The notes below the pieces were generated by a model. The model saw nothing but the letters and a program-made list of their open reading frames with translations, did not search any database and was not told the DNA's origin. Positions 9,305 to 18,744 of a stretch of 64,000 nucleotides of DNA are shown here, piece by piece. This DNA is from Deinococcus taeanensis (GTDB lineage Bacteria > Deinococcota > Deinococci > Deinococcales > Deinococcaceae). The position numbers and the translations under genes are program-made. Location: contig NZ_CP083456.1 of the NCBI RefSeq assembly GCF_020229735.1, positions 256,001-320,000 on the forward strand, in the 5' to 3' direction. Within the stretch, counting starts at the first letter, position 1, and the number at the start of each line of letters is the position of its first letter.

Positions 9305-9590
9305 AAATCGACTGAACTCCAGTCCGGTCGTCAGTACGTTTTGAGAACCCAGTAGACGTGGTCCGGGCAGGTGTTTCCTCTCGCAGCAGACCCAGTTGGA
9401 GGGTTTGTCCGATGGCCGGATCCAGGTGGCGGGCGATGTGACCCTGCCGACAGGCCAGGTCACACACGTGGAGCCCGCGCACGGTTCCAGTCATGCTCAG
9501 GAGTACCGGCACGATCAGGGCTTCGGAGGGTTCGATGCTCTGTATGTGGTCGTTGTACCACTCGGCAATGTCGTCGTATCGGGTCGTCAC
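9288..9590 (-). pseudogene. SAM-dependent methyltransferase, N-terminal stub
   Basis: From the ATG at 9590 the product opens like a class I methyltransferase: YDDIAEWYNDHI, then VRGLHVCDLACRQGHIARHL. The latter is motif I (usually DLACGQG), here with Arg in place of Gly. Similarity stops after about 55 residues and the rest is unrelated sequence running into the IS3 end. Motifs II-IV and the remaining fold are gone. The gene is a remnant, probably cut by the same rearrangement that beheaded the macro-domain gene. Confidence 0.7.
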
Positions 9591-9600
9591 GGTGCCTCCT

Positions 9601-9744
9601 TCATGGGCCGTTGCCTGGACTTGTCGGGGTGCAGCGGGGTGAAGCCGGCGGGGCGCTGCGGGCGGCGAGGTCCACCTCGGGGGTGAGGTCAGCGCGAAGG
9701 ATGGCGCCGCAGCCGCCGTGAATGGCGAGGACAGGACGGGTCAT
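9601..9744 (-). pseudogene. Isoaspartyl peptidase/asparaginase, N-terminal stub
   Basis: The first ~23 residues (MTRPVLAIHGGCGAILRADL) are the hallmark N-terminus of the Ntn-type beta-aspartyl peptidase/asparaginase family, whose HGGxG segment forms part of the active site. The frame then loses similarity and ends at 9601. The catalytic Thr nucleophile and most of the ~300-aa protein are absent. It lies divergent from the SDR gene and is another truncated gene in the 9.3-9.75 kb debris field. Confidence 0.65.
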
Positions 9745-9806
9745 AGGGATCACCTCTGGGTGGCGTAAAGGACGAGGAGAACGGCGCCGTGTAGGGTGGA
9801 GGCACC

Positions 9807-10628
9807 ATGACAGACCAACGCAGAGCCGCTCCTGCCGCCGCCGCTTCCCTGGAAGGCCGGGTGGCCCTCGTGACTGGAGGATCGTCGGGCATCGGCCGGG
9901 CGACAGTTCTGGAACTGGCGGTGGCGGGCGCACGGGTGGTCGTGGCCGACACGAACGTGGCTGGGGGCGAGGAGAGCGCCGGCCTGGTGCGCGGTCTGGG
10001 CGGCGAGGCGATCTTCCTGGAGTGCGACGTGGCTGACGCCACACAGGTGCGGACCACGGTGGAGGCAGCGGTCGCCCATTGCGGCGGCTTGGACATTCTC
10101 GTGAACAATGCAGGGATCTCCGGCGGGGCCAGTCTGCTGCACGAACTCGACCTCGAGACCTGGGACCAGGTCATGGCCGTGAACCTGCGCGGCTCCTTCC
10201 TGTGCGCGAAATATGCCCTGCCCCATCTGATGGCGCAGGGCGGCGCCATCGTCAATGTCGCCTCGACCTATGGGCTGGTGGGTGCCCCGGGCGCCCCGGC
10301 CTACTGCGCCTCGAAGGGTGGGGTGGTGGCCCTGACCCGGCAGCTTGCGGTGGATTACGGTCTGCGCGGCGTGCGGGTGAACGCCGTCTGTCCCGGCTAC
10401 GTCGACACCGACATGGGCGGCGGCCGGGCAAGGCTCGGTCCCGAGGGCCAGGCCGCCGCGAACGCCCGCCGAGAGGCTGCCGCCGCCCGCCAGCCGCTGG
10501 GCCGTCAGGCGCACGTGGACGAGATTGCCCGCGTGATCGCCTTTCTGGCCTCGGCGGCCAGCTCGTTCATGACCGGCTCCATCGTGACTGTAGACGGAGG
10601 CTGCACCACGACCTTTAACCACGGTTGA
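9807..10628 (+). CDS. SDR-family oxidoreductase
   Basis: A classical short-chain dehydrogenase of 273 aa. It has the cofactor glycine motif TGGSSGIG (about residues 23-30), an Asp after the second strand (VVVADTN) favouring NAD(H), CDVAD, NNAG (about 100), the catalytic Ser (NVASTYGLVG) and Tyr-x3-Lys (YCASK), followed by VNAVCPGYVDTDM. The C-terminal FMTGSIVTVDGG closes the fold. The substrate cannot be told from sequence. The stop lies right next to the stop of a decayed convergent SDR gene. Confidence 0.92.
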   Translation: MTDQRRAAPAAAASLEGRVALVTGGSSGIGRATVLELAVAGARVVVADTNVAGGEESAGLVRGLGGEAIFLECDVADATQVRTTVEAAVAHCGGLDILVNNAGISGGASLLHELDLETWDQVMAVNLRGSFLCAKYALPHLMAQGGAIVNVASTYGLVGAPGAPAYCASKGGVVALTRQLAVDYGLRGVRVNAVCPGYVDTDMGGGRARLGPEGQAAANARREAAAARQPLGRQAHVDEIARVIAFLASAASSFMTGSIVTVDGGCTTTFNHG

Positions 10629-11215
10629 TTATCGTGCCTGGCCCTGGTCGAGCGGGCGGATCAGGATTTCGTTGACGTTGACCCCCTGGGGCTGGGTGGT
10701 CGCGTATACCACGGCCGCCGCGATGTCCTCTGGTTCCAGCGGCGTCATCTCCTTGATGCGCCCCTCGTACGGGTCTTTGGTCTCTGTGTGTGAGGTGACC
10801 CGTCAGCTCTGTGGCAACCACGCCGGGCTCGATCACCGTTACCCGGATGCTGAGCAGGTGCGCCTCCTGGCAAAACCCCTCGCTGAAGCCGCCCACCGCC
10901 CTCTTGCTGGCTGAGCAGCCTGCGCTGGTCGGGCCCGCGCTGCGACCGGAGACCGAAGAACTGTTGACGATGTGTTCGCGACCGTGCTCCCTCATGATCT
11001 GCACCGCCGCCTGCGTGCCGTGCGTCAGCGCCAGCGCGTTCAGTTCCATCATGCGCTGCGAGTCGCTGGGGCCGGCGTCGGCGACTGGCAGCGCAGCATG
11101 ACGCTGGCGTTGTTCATCAGGATGTCTAGGGGGCCGAACTCCGTGACGGCCTGTGCTACTGCTGAGCGCGCCTGCGTCGGGTCGGCGAGGTAGAGCTGGC
11201 GGTCCAGCACACCTC
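10629..11215 (-). pseudogene. Second SDR oxidoreductase, multiply frameshifted
   Basis: SDR segments are spread over three frames on the minus strand. FGPLDILMNNASVML (the NNAG strand) lies near 11100-11150. ELNALALTHGTQAAVQIM, HIVNSSSVSGRSA and a SASKRAVGGFSEGF catalytic stretch (Tyr of YxxxK replaced by Ser) cover about 10800-11070. A third frame (DPYEGRIKEMTPLEPEDIAAAV, ending VNEILIRPLDQ) runs to a TAA at 10629. At least two indels and the missing N-terminal cofactor motif make it a pseudogene of a YdfG-like SDR, not closely related to the intact one beside it. Confidence 0.8.
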
Positions 11216-11304
11216 ACCAGCCGAGCTGCGTTCAGTTGCCAGAACCGGCAGGCTGAATGTCCCCGCCCCAAGACCCTGGCAAGACCTCAGCCCCTCTCCC
11301 GTTG

Positions 11305-11333
11305 TTGAAAGCGCTTGATTTACTTTACAAAGT
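11305..11333 (+). promoter_or_regulatory. Possible promoter/operator of the OYE gene
   Basis: TTGAAA (11305-11310) is followed at a short spacing by TACAAA (11326-11331), overlapping the palindrome ACTTTACAAAGT (11322-11333) about 130 bases before the start. TTACT-N6-AGTGA is similar in form to operators of HxlR-type quinone/thiol sensors that control such reductases elsewhere. The link is inference. Confidence 0.3.
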
Positions 11334-11460
11334 GATGCGCTTCCCAAACTTATCGCACTGCTCGGGTAAGGTCCAGAACAAGCTGCCGCGACACCGATCA
11401 CCTCAGCAGCAGGATGATCCCGGGAGACATCCGGACGAGCAACAGCCGACAGGAGATCCA

Positions 11461-12555
11461 TTGAACCTACTTGAACCCGTCCAACTCGGTGAACTGACCC
11501 TCCCCAACCGTATTGTCATGGCGCCCATGACGCGCAGCCGAGCCTACGGTACCGTCCCCACCCCCCTGATGGCGGAGTACTACGCGCAACGTGCCTCGGC
11601 TGGCCTGATCATCACCGAAGCCACCCAGGTCTCCGCTGGCGCACAGGGCTACCCGGACACCCCAGGGATCCACACCCAGCAGCAAATAGACGCCTGGCGA
11701 GCCGTGACGGGCGCTGTTCATACTGCGGGTGGCCGCATCTTCATCCAGCTCTGGCACGTGGGCCGGATCTCACATTCCGCGTATCACGGTGGGCAGCCGC
11801 CGGTCGCGCCCTCTGCCATCCGCCCGGCCGGGAAGATCTACACGCATGGGGGCCTGGTCGATTTCGAAACCCCCCGCGCCCTTGAAACCCACGAACTCCC
11901 CGGCATCATTGAAGATTTCCGGCAGGCAGCGAAGAACGCCGTGGAAGCTGGTTTCGACGGCGTGGAAATCCACGGTGCCAACGGCTATCTCCTTAACCAG
12001 TTCCTCGAAACCGGAACAAACCAGCGCACCGACGAGTACGGCGTGAGCGTTGAAAACCGTGCGAGGCTGCTGTTGCAGGTGACGCAAGCCATCACGGAGG
12101 CCATTGGTGCCCAGCGGGTGGGTGTGCGCCTCTCGCCGGGCGGAACGTTCGGTGACATGAGCGACGCCGACCCCGCCGAGACATACAGGCACACGGCTGC
12201 CGCACTGAATTCCTTCGGGCTCGCATACCTGCACGTCGTGGAAGGCTCGCAGGATGGACCTGCTGGGGGCCTGAACGGGCAGAGTCCGACCGCTCTGGTC
12301 CGGGCAGCGTACCAGGGCACGCTGATCACGGCGGGAGGGTACGACCTGAACTCTGCCACGCGCGCCCTTGAGTCAGGGCAGGCCGATCTTGTGGCCTTTG
12401 CACGGGCCTATATCGCCAACCCTGATCTGGCAGAACGTTTCAAAGAGAATGCTCCTCTCCTCGAGCCGGACCCAACAACCATGTATGGCGGCAATGCCGA
12501 GGGTTATACGACCTACCCCACACTCCAACAACAGGCTGCGGGAACTCACGGGTAA
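11461..12555 (+). CDS. Old Yellow Enzyme, NemA/XenB-type alkene reductase
   Basis: An FMN-dependent ene-reductase of about 364 aa that reduces activated alkenes, nitro compounds and quinones with NAD(P)H. Visible family features are LPNRIVMAPMTRSRA near the start, IFIQLWHVGRISH, EIHGANGYLLNQFLETGTNQRTDEYG (with the substrate-binding His-x2-Asn pair), VGVRLSPGGTF and VAFARAYIANPDL at the C-terminal phosphate site. I chose the TTG at 11461 because AGGAG sits seven bases upstream and homology begins at once; the open frame further upstream is not family-like. The protein is cytoplasmic. Confidence 0.93.
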   Translation: MNLLEPVQLGELTLPNRIVMAPMTRSRAYGTVPTPLMAEYYAQRASAGLIITEATQVSAGAQGYPDTPGIHTQQQIDAWRAVTGAVHTAGGRIFIQLWHVGRISHSAYHGGQPPVAPSAIRPAGKIYTHGGLVDFETPRALETHELPGIIEDFRQAAKNAVEAGFDGVEIHGANGYLLNQFLETGTNQRTDEYGVSVENRARLLLQVTQAITEAIGAQRVGVRLSPGGTFGDMSDADPAETYRHTAAALNSFGLAYLHVVEGSQDGPAGGLNGQSPTALVRAAYQGTLITAGGYDLNSATRALESGQADLVAFARAYIANPDLAERFKENAPLLEPDPTTMYGGNAEGYTTYPTLQQQAAGTHG

Positions 12556-13024
12556 GGAGGACTGCAAGCACGACAGGCCAGCGTAGCCACCACCCTACGG
12601 CTTTCCGGTACCCTCCTTCTCTGGTCGCGCCTCAGCGCCGATTCGTAGTGAACCGCAGATCGGAGAGGGCCTGAACCTGGGCATGGTCAATTCCTGTCCG
12701 CCACTCCTTGTCATTTTTACGCCGCCGGCGACACCGCAGAGTGGATCGAATGGTGGCGTGGTTAGCTCACCGACTACATCAGCGCTGGTTTCGAAGAGCA
12801 GTGCCCCCGAGGTGTTGCCGTCGTGGGGACGGACCACGGAGCTGAAAGGCCCGGTGAAGTGGAAGCGGTGTCTGAATGCCGCGTTTTACCGGGGCATCCT
12901 GAGCACATGCCTGCAAGTCAGGGGTCACCGCTAGCGCACCCATGTCGTGCGACACCACGTTACGGCCCACATCATGGGAGTGGGCCTGCCCCAGTAGCGC
13001 GTAGCTGAGGTTAAGCAGCTGTAG
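12556..13024. other. No convincing gene
   Basis: Short frames only. The segment precedes two scraps of known families (IS3 and a DUF4157-associated helix block), so it is probably decayed sequence. Confidence 0.5.
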
Positions 13025-13133
13025 GTTGGCGTTCGGACTCCAGGGGCGTCAAGGCCCCGAGTGTTGAGTGTCGGCGAGGCACGGTTATAAAGAACCTCGA
13101 TGAACTCCAAGACGGCTTGTCGCGGAGCTTTCG
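13025..13133 (-). pseudogene. IS3-type transposase C-terminal scrap
   Basis: On the minus strand, KAPRQAVLEFIEVLYNRASP followed by LNTRGLDAP corresponds to the end of IS3 OrfB proteins (usually ARxAIFEYIEVFYNRxRLHSTLGYLSP). Only about 35 residues remain and the region after is not related. It abuts the fragment at 13174. Confidence 0.6.
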
Positions 13134-13173
13134 GGTTGGTCACCGCGGGCGCAGCGAATTTAGTCTCGTGCCG

Positions 13174-13416
13174 GGTGGGGCGTTCGTGCAGGCACTCTTG
13201 ACGGCTTTCAGTGGCGTGCAGACCCTGACCAGCCAAAGCCGCCGGATCATAGGTGTGACCCTGAACGCCCTGGCCAGTGTGCGCGCCGTCGCTGCCGGGC
13301 AGGTGGGCGCAGCGGCTGGCTTCATTGAACTCACCATTGGCGGCAGCATTCCCATCGTTTTGGCCTTCCTGAGGAACGTGCTGCGCGTCGGCAATATTGG
13401 AACCCGCATCAGGGGG
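13174..13416 (+). pseudogene. Fragment resembling the helical tail of DUF4157/eCIS-associated proteins
   Basis: About 80 residues in frame read as an amphipathic helical block: ALLTAFSGVQTLTSQSRRII, ALASVRAVAAGQVGAAAGF, ELTIGGSIPIVLAFLRNVL, RVGNIGTRIRG. This pattern (a short-helix stretch, an AxGxxGAAAxxVE-type helix, then PVxxxFLxxLxGxGxI) is typical of the C-terminal part of large DUF4157-bearing proteins often linked to extracellular contractile injection systems. There is no start, no DUF4157 HExxH module and no continuation. It is therefore a remnant. The family link is from memory. Confidence 0.45.
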
Positions 13417-13660
13417 ACGTCAGGGCCGTCAGCACTTCCGCAAGCCGCTTCAGTGCATCCAGGCCGCGATGAGGGGGTCAGCTTTTCAGGTGGGTCGCGA
13501 GCGGGTCAGCATGGAAGCGGGCCACACTTGGGGATCGTCACGGACCCAAAGTCCCCCCACCGTCATGACAGATTGCGTCCAGGACGTCATTCACCGCAAC
13601 ATGTCAGGTGCTGAGCGCACTTCCAACGCGGATTCAACGGTCCATCATGACGAGTTAAGG

Positions 13661-15181
13661 TCAGTAGGCCTGCCATGAAGCTCGCTGCGCAGAGTGTAAG
13701 GCCGAAGGAGCCATGCCCCGGTGAAGCGCTCCCCAAGTCTTCGGCCCGACGATGCCGTCCGCCTGAAGCCCTTGTTCGCGTTGAAAATCCCGAACGGCCC
13801 CGTCGGTCCGCGGCCCGAAGTCGCCGTCCACCTGTAGCCCGTACCCCCGGGCCACGAGCAGAGACTGCAAGCGGCGTACAGCTTCCCCCTTAGAGCCGAG
13901 CCGAAGCATGGGTTGATCCGTTGTGGGCTGCGGCTGGGGCGACGTACTTGTCGCCTGTGCCAGCACCTGCATCGTCGGGCTGGTCGACCCCAAATGGTCG
14001 GGAGTGGACCAGGCAATCCCGTCCCATCCAGTGGCACTGGTTGTGGTGATCACGCGGTAGTAGAGGCGGTCGTTGGGTTGAAGGGCGGCCCAGGCCGCTG
14101 CCGGGAGTTGAAACGAGGAGCCGTGGGGCCGCTCTGAAAAGAACGGGTCCGCCCAGGAGGCGTAGAAGTTGCCAGACGTGCGGCTCGCAGCTTGATTCGC
14201 AATGTCGAAGAGCTCAGGCCGGGCGGAGATCTCGAATACAAAGTACGCGTCCGCAGGTTTGGTTACAGTGAAGGTCGGTGGCGGATCACCGCGCCGAGCA
14301 CTGACGGGGCCCACCACGCTGGGGGTGGCCGACGTCTGAGGGCTGAGCTCGGAGCCGATGGTGAATGGGCGCTCGGACTCGAACGTCGCATTGTTCTGTC
14401 CCGTGACGAAATAGTTCGGCGTCTGATCCGAAGGCATTAAAGCGGTAATGGCTTTCCAGAATTGCCGGTAGGTGCCCTGGAAGGCCCCGTTGTTCCAAAC
14501 CTTCAGCAGCTGTTCCGTAAACAGGCCATTGACGCTGCCGTCCATGGACAGCTGGTTGTCCTGACAGCCTGAAATCAGCAGGATAGACGCACTGCAGTCC
14601 CGCAGGTCCCGCCGGCCCGCCAGCCACTGCAACGAACGGTACAGCCCACGGTGACGCTCATATGACGCGCGGGTCGCGTCCTGCGGCGCAAAGCGGAACC
14701 GGGAATTGACCTCCTTGAAGCCCATGGCCAGCTTGACGGCCTGCGCCTGGACCATTCTGGCGACGGTCCCGCTGTGGCAACTGTCGGACAGGATGACAAT
14801 GCGTACGTCCGCTGCGAACTGCGACCATAAGGCATTCAGTTCGTCATCAATCATCATCCGGTCGTACAGCACCCAGGTCTCGTCCTGCCCGTCCGCCTCG
14901 TCGCCATTCGCATCGGGGACCTGTCCCCCGTGACCGGAGTAGGTCAGGAAGAAAGTGTCCCCGCCTTGGAGTTGCGTGGCGGCCAGCCCGATCTGTTCGG
15001 TCACCAGGTCGGCGGTGGCTTCACCGTCCCGAAGGAGGGTACTGGTGTACCCTGCCTGGTCCGCAATGCCTTTCATGGCGCTGGCGTCGTTGTGACAGCC
15101 GCTGAGGGCCCCGTCCCAGCCGCCATACGCCGACGGGTCGACGCGGTTCAAACCAATGTGTAGCGAGACGCCTCTGGGCAT
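13661..15181 (-). CDS. Metacaspase-like peptidase C14 with C-terminal peptidoglycan-binding domain
   Basis: The protein has 506 aa. Residues 1-260 are a caspase fold with the His/Cys dyad intact: His84 in YSGHGGQ and Cys135 in LSDSCHSGT. A middle region (about 290-410) looks like a beta domain (FTVTKPADAYFVFEIS). The C-terminal ~65 residues form a PG_binding_1 module (LRLGSKGEAVRRLQSLLVAR, then DGDFGPRTDGAVRDFQREQG). I chose the ATG at 15181 because GAGGAGG lies just upstream and family similarity starts there. No export signal is seen, which is odd for a protein with a wall-binding module. It is last in a leftward cluster behind two giant unknown proteins. Confidence 0.9.
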   Translation of the reverse strand: MPRGVSLHIGLNRVDPSAYGGWDGALSGCHNDASAMKGIADQAGYTSTLLRDGEATADLVTEQIGLAATQLQGGDTFFLTYSGHGGQVPDANGDEADGQDETWVLYDRMMIDDELNALWSQFAADVRIVILSDSCHSGTVARMVQAQAVKLAMGFKEVNSRFRFAPQDATRASYERHRGLYRSLQWLAGRRDLRDCSASILLISGCQDNQLSMDGSVNGLFTEQLLKVWNNGAFQGTYRQFWKAITALMPSDQTPNYFVTGQNNATFESERPFTIGSELSPQTSATPSVVGPVSARRGDPPPTFTVTKPADAYFVFEISARPELFDIANQAASRTSGNFYASWADPFFSERPHGSSFQLPAAAWAALQPNDRLYYRVITTTSATGWDGIAWSTPDHLGSTSPTMQVLAQATSTSPQPQPTTDQPMLRLGSKGEAVRRLQSLLVARGYGLQVDGDFGPRTDGAVRDFQREQGLQADGIVGPKTWGALHRGMAPSALHSAQRASWQAY

Positions 15182-15327
15182 GGTGTGTTCCTCCTCGGGG
15201 CTGGTATGGATGGTTGAAGGTGTACAGGAGCGAATCCTGAGAACCAGAGATTCGATGACCGTCACCAGAATGAGCCTGTCCGCTGGACGCCCCAGCTGCT
15301 CAGGCCGCCGCTGCCATTCCTGACCTG

Positions 15328-18300
15328 CTATGGGGCCTCGTCTGGCTGGAGAAGGTCCCAGCTCAAAGGAACGACATGGCCGAGCGAGGAGAGCGGCCAG
15401 GCGAGCCACGGGGTCCGGGTTGAATTTCCGTCCGGGGCCACCTTGGTGACCTGAAACTCAAGCGTCGGGTGCAGCAGATAGCTGGTCAGCGGCAGCACAA
15501 GATTCACGTTGGCGGTGCCGCCTTCAGCAAGCTGTGCGGAGTATTCTTCCGGCAGTCCCTGAATGCGTGCGGTCAGTGTCAGGTGGTCCAGGCCGTGTTG
15601 GGCCATATTGGCCAGGTTCAGGAACACCACGTTGGTGTGGATGTCTTCGATGAAGCTCCGAATCTCGGTCAGGTTCGCTGGGCCGTCGTCCAGCGAGTAA
15701 TCACAGAGCACGTCCGTGGCACCCACGGGGATGTCCAGGCTCACCGACGCCCCACTCGCCAACCGCTGGCCGATGGGAAGCACCGTGCTGGGATCATCCG
15801 GCGTTCCATACGAAACCTGCCGAATGTCGGCTGCGCGCTCTGCCCGGTTGGTGAGGTGAAGGCGGCCATCCGTGACGTCCGGTTGAACGGCGCCGCCGGC
15901 CGATGGTCCGACCACGCGGCGCAGATCTAAGTGCAGGTCCGTGTTGATCCGGGTGCCGTCCGGCAACGTAAAGCGTGCTGTGCCGACCAGCGCCCCTGTT
16001 TCCAACATGGCCCGCAGTGGAGGAACGCCGTCGACGTCGCTCCGGATGGTGACCTGGAAGCCATCCCACAGGCGTACGGCATTCACCTCAAGTGGCGCGC
16101 CGGACGTGGCGGGGATCGAGAACGCAATTTCGCAGTCCGCGTTGATCTCATTGAGGTATTCCAGAGTCGGGTCACGGTGCCGGGTGCGCAGAGCGCCGAG
16201 GAGCGCCGCACGCTCGAACGGGATCAGGTCGGCCTGAAGCCGGCCCATGACCATGCACCGGCTGTTCGCGGGCTCGTTCGGGTCGATCGAACTGTACAGG
16301 TACACCGCAGGACGGTAGGCGCGGTCGCCCTCTTCGGGACCGAAGCGAGTAAAGCTGAACGAGGTCGGCGCCACCAGAAACCGGCCCGGGCGTTGCAGGG
16401 ACCGCCAGACCGTGTACGTGGGCCGGTTGAGCTCGGGAAGGCGTTCATACTGCCGGAACTCGGTTTGACCCAACCGGAAGCTGTCCTGACACCCGATGGC
16501 CCGCGTCTGGCCGTCCTGCTGCTGGCGGTAGAACTCGCCCAGGGTGGCGCAGGGCACCAGAACTTCCCGCGTGATTGTCCGCGCCAGGGTCGTCACCGAG
16601 TACTTGCGCGGAAAGCGGTCCAGCACGGCCGGACTCAGCGCGAACTCCGGCCGGATCGGCAGGGCAACGGTGTGAGGTCTCACGCCGACGGTCGCCAGCG
16701 CATGACTGGCCTGAACCCCAGCCAGGGGAACCAGCCGGTGAGTCGCGGCCACCGGAGACCCCTTTGCGGACCGCGTTCGGGTGGTGGAGGCAGGCTCCGG
16801 CTCGAAGGCCAGAACACCTGATGGCAAGTGCATGGCCCGGTGGCGCAGGTCAAGCACGGGGCCACGCGCCCCCTTGACCTCACGAGCGTTGGTGGCCACG
16901 GCGAGGGTGGCCACGTTAAAGCCGAGCCACTCGAGTTTATTGCTGACCGGGGTGTAGGCCTCAAACTGGTAGTTCAGCCGGACGCGCATCGGCTGAGCCT
17001 GGAAAGCTGGCGTGGACAGCGCGCCATACGCCAGACGGGCCCAATCATCCATCAGCCGGAACGCAGCGACGAGCCGTGTGCCTTCCCGGACCAGTTCGTC
17101 TGCGGCAAACACCTGCGAGCGGGTGTTTCCCTGCCCATCGCGAAAGGGCAGTTCAAGCTGCACGCTCTCGCCGAGCAGAGGCACGGGAGAGGCCTCAGGC
17201 CGGCCGGCCGTCTGCCAGGCCTCCCGCGTGGCCTCACCCATCCCCACGTCGAGGGTCAGCCGGATCCGGGCATTCAGCCCTGGCCGACCCATCAGGTCGT
17301 GGCCGCTGGTCTCAAATTCAAACAGAAAGGGGCTCGTCTCAGTGGCGTCGGTCGGAGCGGGCGTCACCAGGTGACATTCGGGGGCGTACCAGCGGTTGCC
17401 GGCGTTCGTGTGGTCAGCCCAAAGCGGGGCGGCGGCGTCCAGGACGCGCGGGAGAGCGCGTTCCGTCGGTGCCGAATCGCCTCCGGCTTCGAATACGGCG
17501 TGGTCGAGCACGGTGTGGTGAACGGCGGGGCTGATCATCAATCCCGGGTGCGCCGCGTTCGCGATGGCCAGATGCGACGCCACCACGCCGGACTGGGGCC
17601 GCAGGGCGAGCTGGGGTGACAGGGCAGCCTGGCCCACCCGCAGCATGGTGTCTGGGAGCGCCGCCCGGGTTCTTCCGGACGCGACCGCCCGGGCGGGGAC
17701 GGGCGTTGAGATGCCGTCCGGCCCTAACGCCACCAGCTGGATGTGGCCTTCACTGGAGACCTGCGCGAAGGCGCCAGCCAGCACTTCACCTAGATCCACG
17801 GTGTACTCGAAATGACCTTCGGCCTGATCGGTTACCGTTTGCGCGTAGTGAAGGGGCGTTGGTGAGGGTGCAGTGGGGGAAAGAAGGTGCTCGCCATTCC
17901 CGGTGGTCTGCACAAAGGCGAGGGTCCTGAGGAACCCCTTCAGAGCGGACCGGCTGTCTCCGCCCTCCACGTGAAGCGTGCCAGCCTGAGCCAACGTCCG
18001 GACCGCCGCCTCAAGAGCCTCCAGGTTGAAGCGGCGTCCGTCCTGCGAGGGGTCAAGCTGCTCTACGAGCGCCCAGTAGATGGATTCGGAAGCGCCCGAA
18101 ATCGTGACCCGGTGGGGCGCTGACGTCACGGGATAGGTCACTGCAATGTTCAGAGGCAGAGCGGTGACCCTGGGGGCTGCGCCGCGGAGAATGCCCAGCA
18201 CCTTGAAAGCCTGCGTGGGGTCGAGCGGAACGGACAGGGTGGCGCGGGCGGTGACCCCCGTCCCGGCGGCAGTGACGCCGCCACACTGGAACGTCGCCGA

Positions 18301-18672
18301 CGTGCAGAAGAGCGGATGTCGCTCGAGATCCCCTTCACTCGTGACTGCCCCATCCAGCGAAAGCCCAAGGGTGACCGTCAACTGACCGCCGGTCATTAGT
18401 GGCGCGACCGACGCCTCATTCAGCGAAGGCAGGCGGCTCAAGCGCAGTTGCAGCAGCGCTGCGGGTCGTCCGGCCGAGTCCGGCATCACTGGAGGCACCG
18501 CCGGCAACACCTGGACGACGTTCCGTCCACTGGCGCGCACGCCGGGCACCACTGAACCGTCAAGCACCCACCAGTCCTGATCACGGCGCCAGGCAGCTGG
18601 ACCCCTCAACCCAGGAGGGGGGCCGGCAGCGTGAACGCCTGACTGCTTTGCCGCATGCTGGACGGATTTCAT
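15328..18672 (-). CDS. Very large unrecognised protein (1114 aa)
   Basis: I do not recognise the family. The sequence is beta-rich with many short hydrophobic strands and Pro/Gly turns, and has no repeats obvious by eye, no TM segments and no lipobox. Notable segments are WYAPECHLVTPAP, FRLMDDWARLAYGALSTP, CMVMGRLQADLIPFERAALLGA and a C-terminal beta domain (SVSLDIPVGATDVLCDYSLDD). The ATG at 18672 is favoured over the upstream one because GGAGG sits five bases before it. The gene follows the 781-aa gene by 72 bases and precedes the metacaspase by 146, so it is probably in one transcript with both. Confidence 0.7.
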   Translation of the reverse strand: MKSVQHAAKQSGVHAAGPPPGLRGPAAWRRDQDWWVLDGSVVPGVRASGRNVVQVLPAVPPVMPDSAGRPAALLQLRLSRLPSLNEASVAPLMTGGQLTVTLGLSLDGAVTSEGDLERHPLFCTSATFQCGGVTAAGTGVTARATLSVPLDPTQAFKVLGILRGAAPRVTALPLNIAVTYPVTSAPHRVTISGASESIYWALVEQLDPSQDGRRFNLEALEAAVRTLAQAGTLHVEGGDSRSALKGFLRTLAFVQTTGNGEHLLSPTAPSPTPLHYAQTVTDQAEGHFEYTVDLGEVLAGAFAQVSSEGHIQLVALGPDGISTPVPARAVASGRTRAALPDTMLRVGQAALSPQLALRPQSGVVASHLAIANAAHPGLMISPAVHHTVLDHAVFEAGGDSAPTERALPRVLDAAAPLWADHTNAGNRWYAPECHLVTPAPTDATETSPFLFEFETSGHDLMGRPGLNARIRLTLDVGMGEATREAWQTAGRPEASPVPLLGESVQLELPFRDGQGNTRSQVFAADELVREGTRLVAAFRLMDDWARLAYGALSTPAFQAQPMRVRLNYQFEAYTPVSNKLEWLGFNVATLAVATNAREVKGARGPVLDLRHRAMHLPSGVLAFEPEPASTTRTRSAKGSPVAATHRLVPLAGVQASHALATVGVRPHTVALPIRPEFALSPAVLDRFPRKYSVTTLARTITREVLVPCATLGEFYRQQQDGQTRAIGCQDSFRLGQTEFRQYERLPELNRPTYTVWRSLQRPGRFLVAPTSFSFTRFGPEEGDRAYRPAVYLYSSIDPNEPANSRCMVMGRLQADLIPFERAALLGALRTRHRDPTLEYLNEINADCEIAFSIPATSGAPLEVNAVRLWDGFQVTIRSDVDGVPPLRAMLETGALVGTARFTLPDGTRINTDLHLDLRRVVGPSAGGAVQPDVTDGRLHLTNRAERAADIRQVSYGTPDDPSTVLPIGQRLASGASVSLDIPVGATDVLCDYSLDDGPANLTEIRSFIEDIHTNVVFLNLANMAQHGLDHLTLTARIQGLPEEYSAQLAEGGTANVNLVLPLTSYLLHPTLEFQVTKVAPDGNSTRTPWLAWPLSSLGHVVPLSWDLLQPDEAP

Positions 18673-18744
18673 TCTGCCTCCGAATTCATTCCTGCTTTGG
18701 GAGCGCCCGTCTGCCAAAGCGCCGAGGTAACCGCCGGCCGAGGC

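Noticed and set aside
13661..15181. Metacaspase as a type III CRISPR-linked Craspase
   Set aside because: There is no Cas gene or CRISPR repeat anywhere in the window, and the domain is C14, not CHAT.
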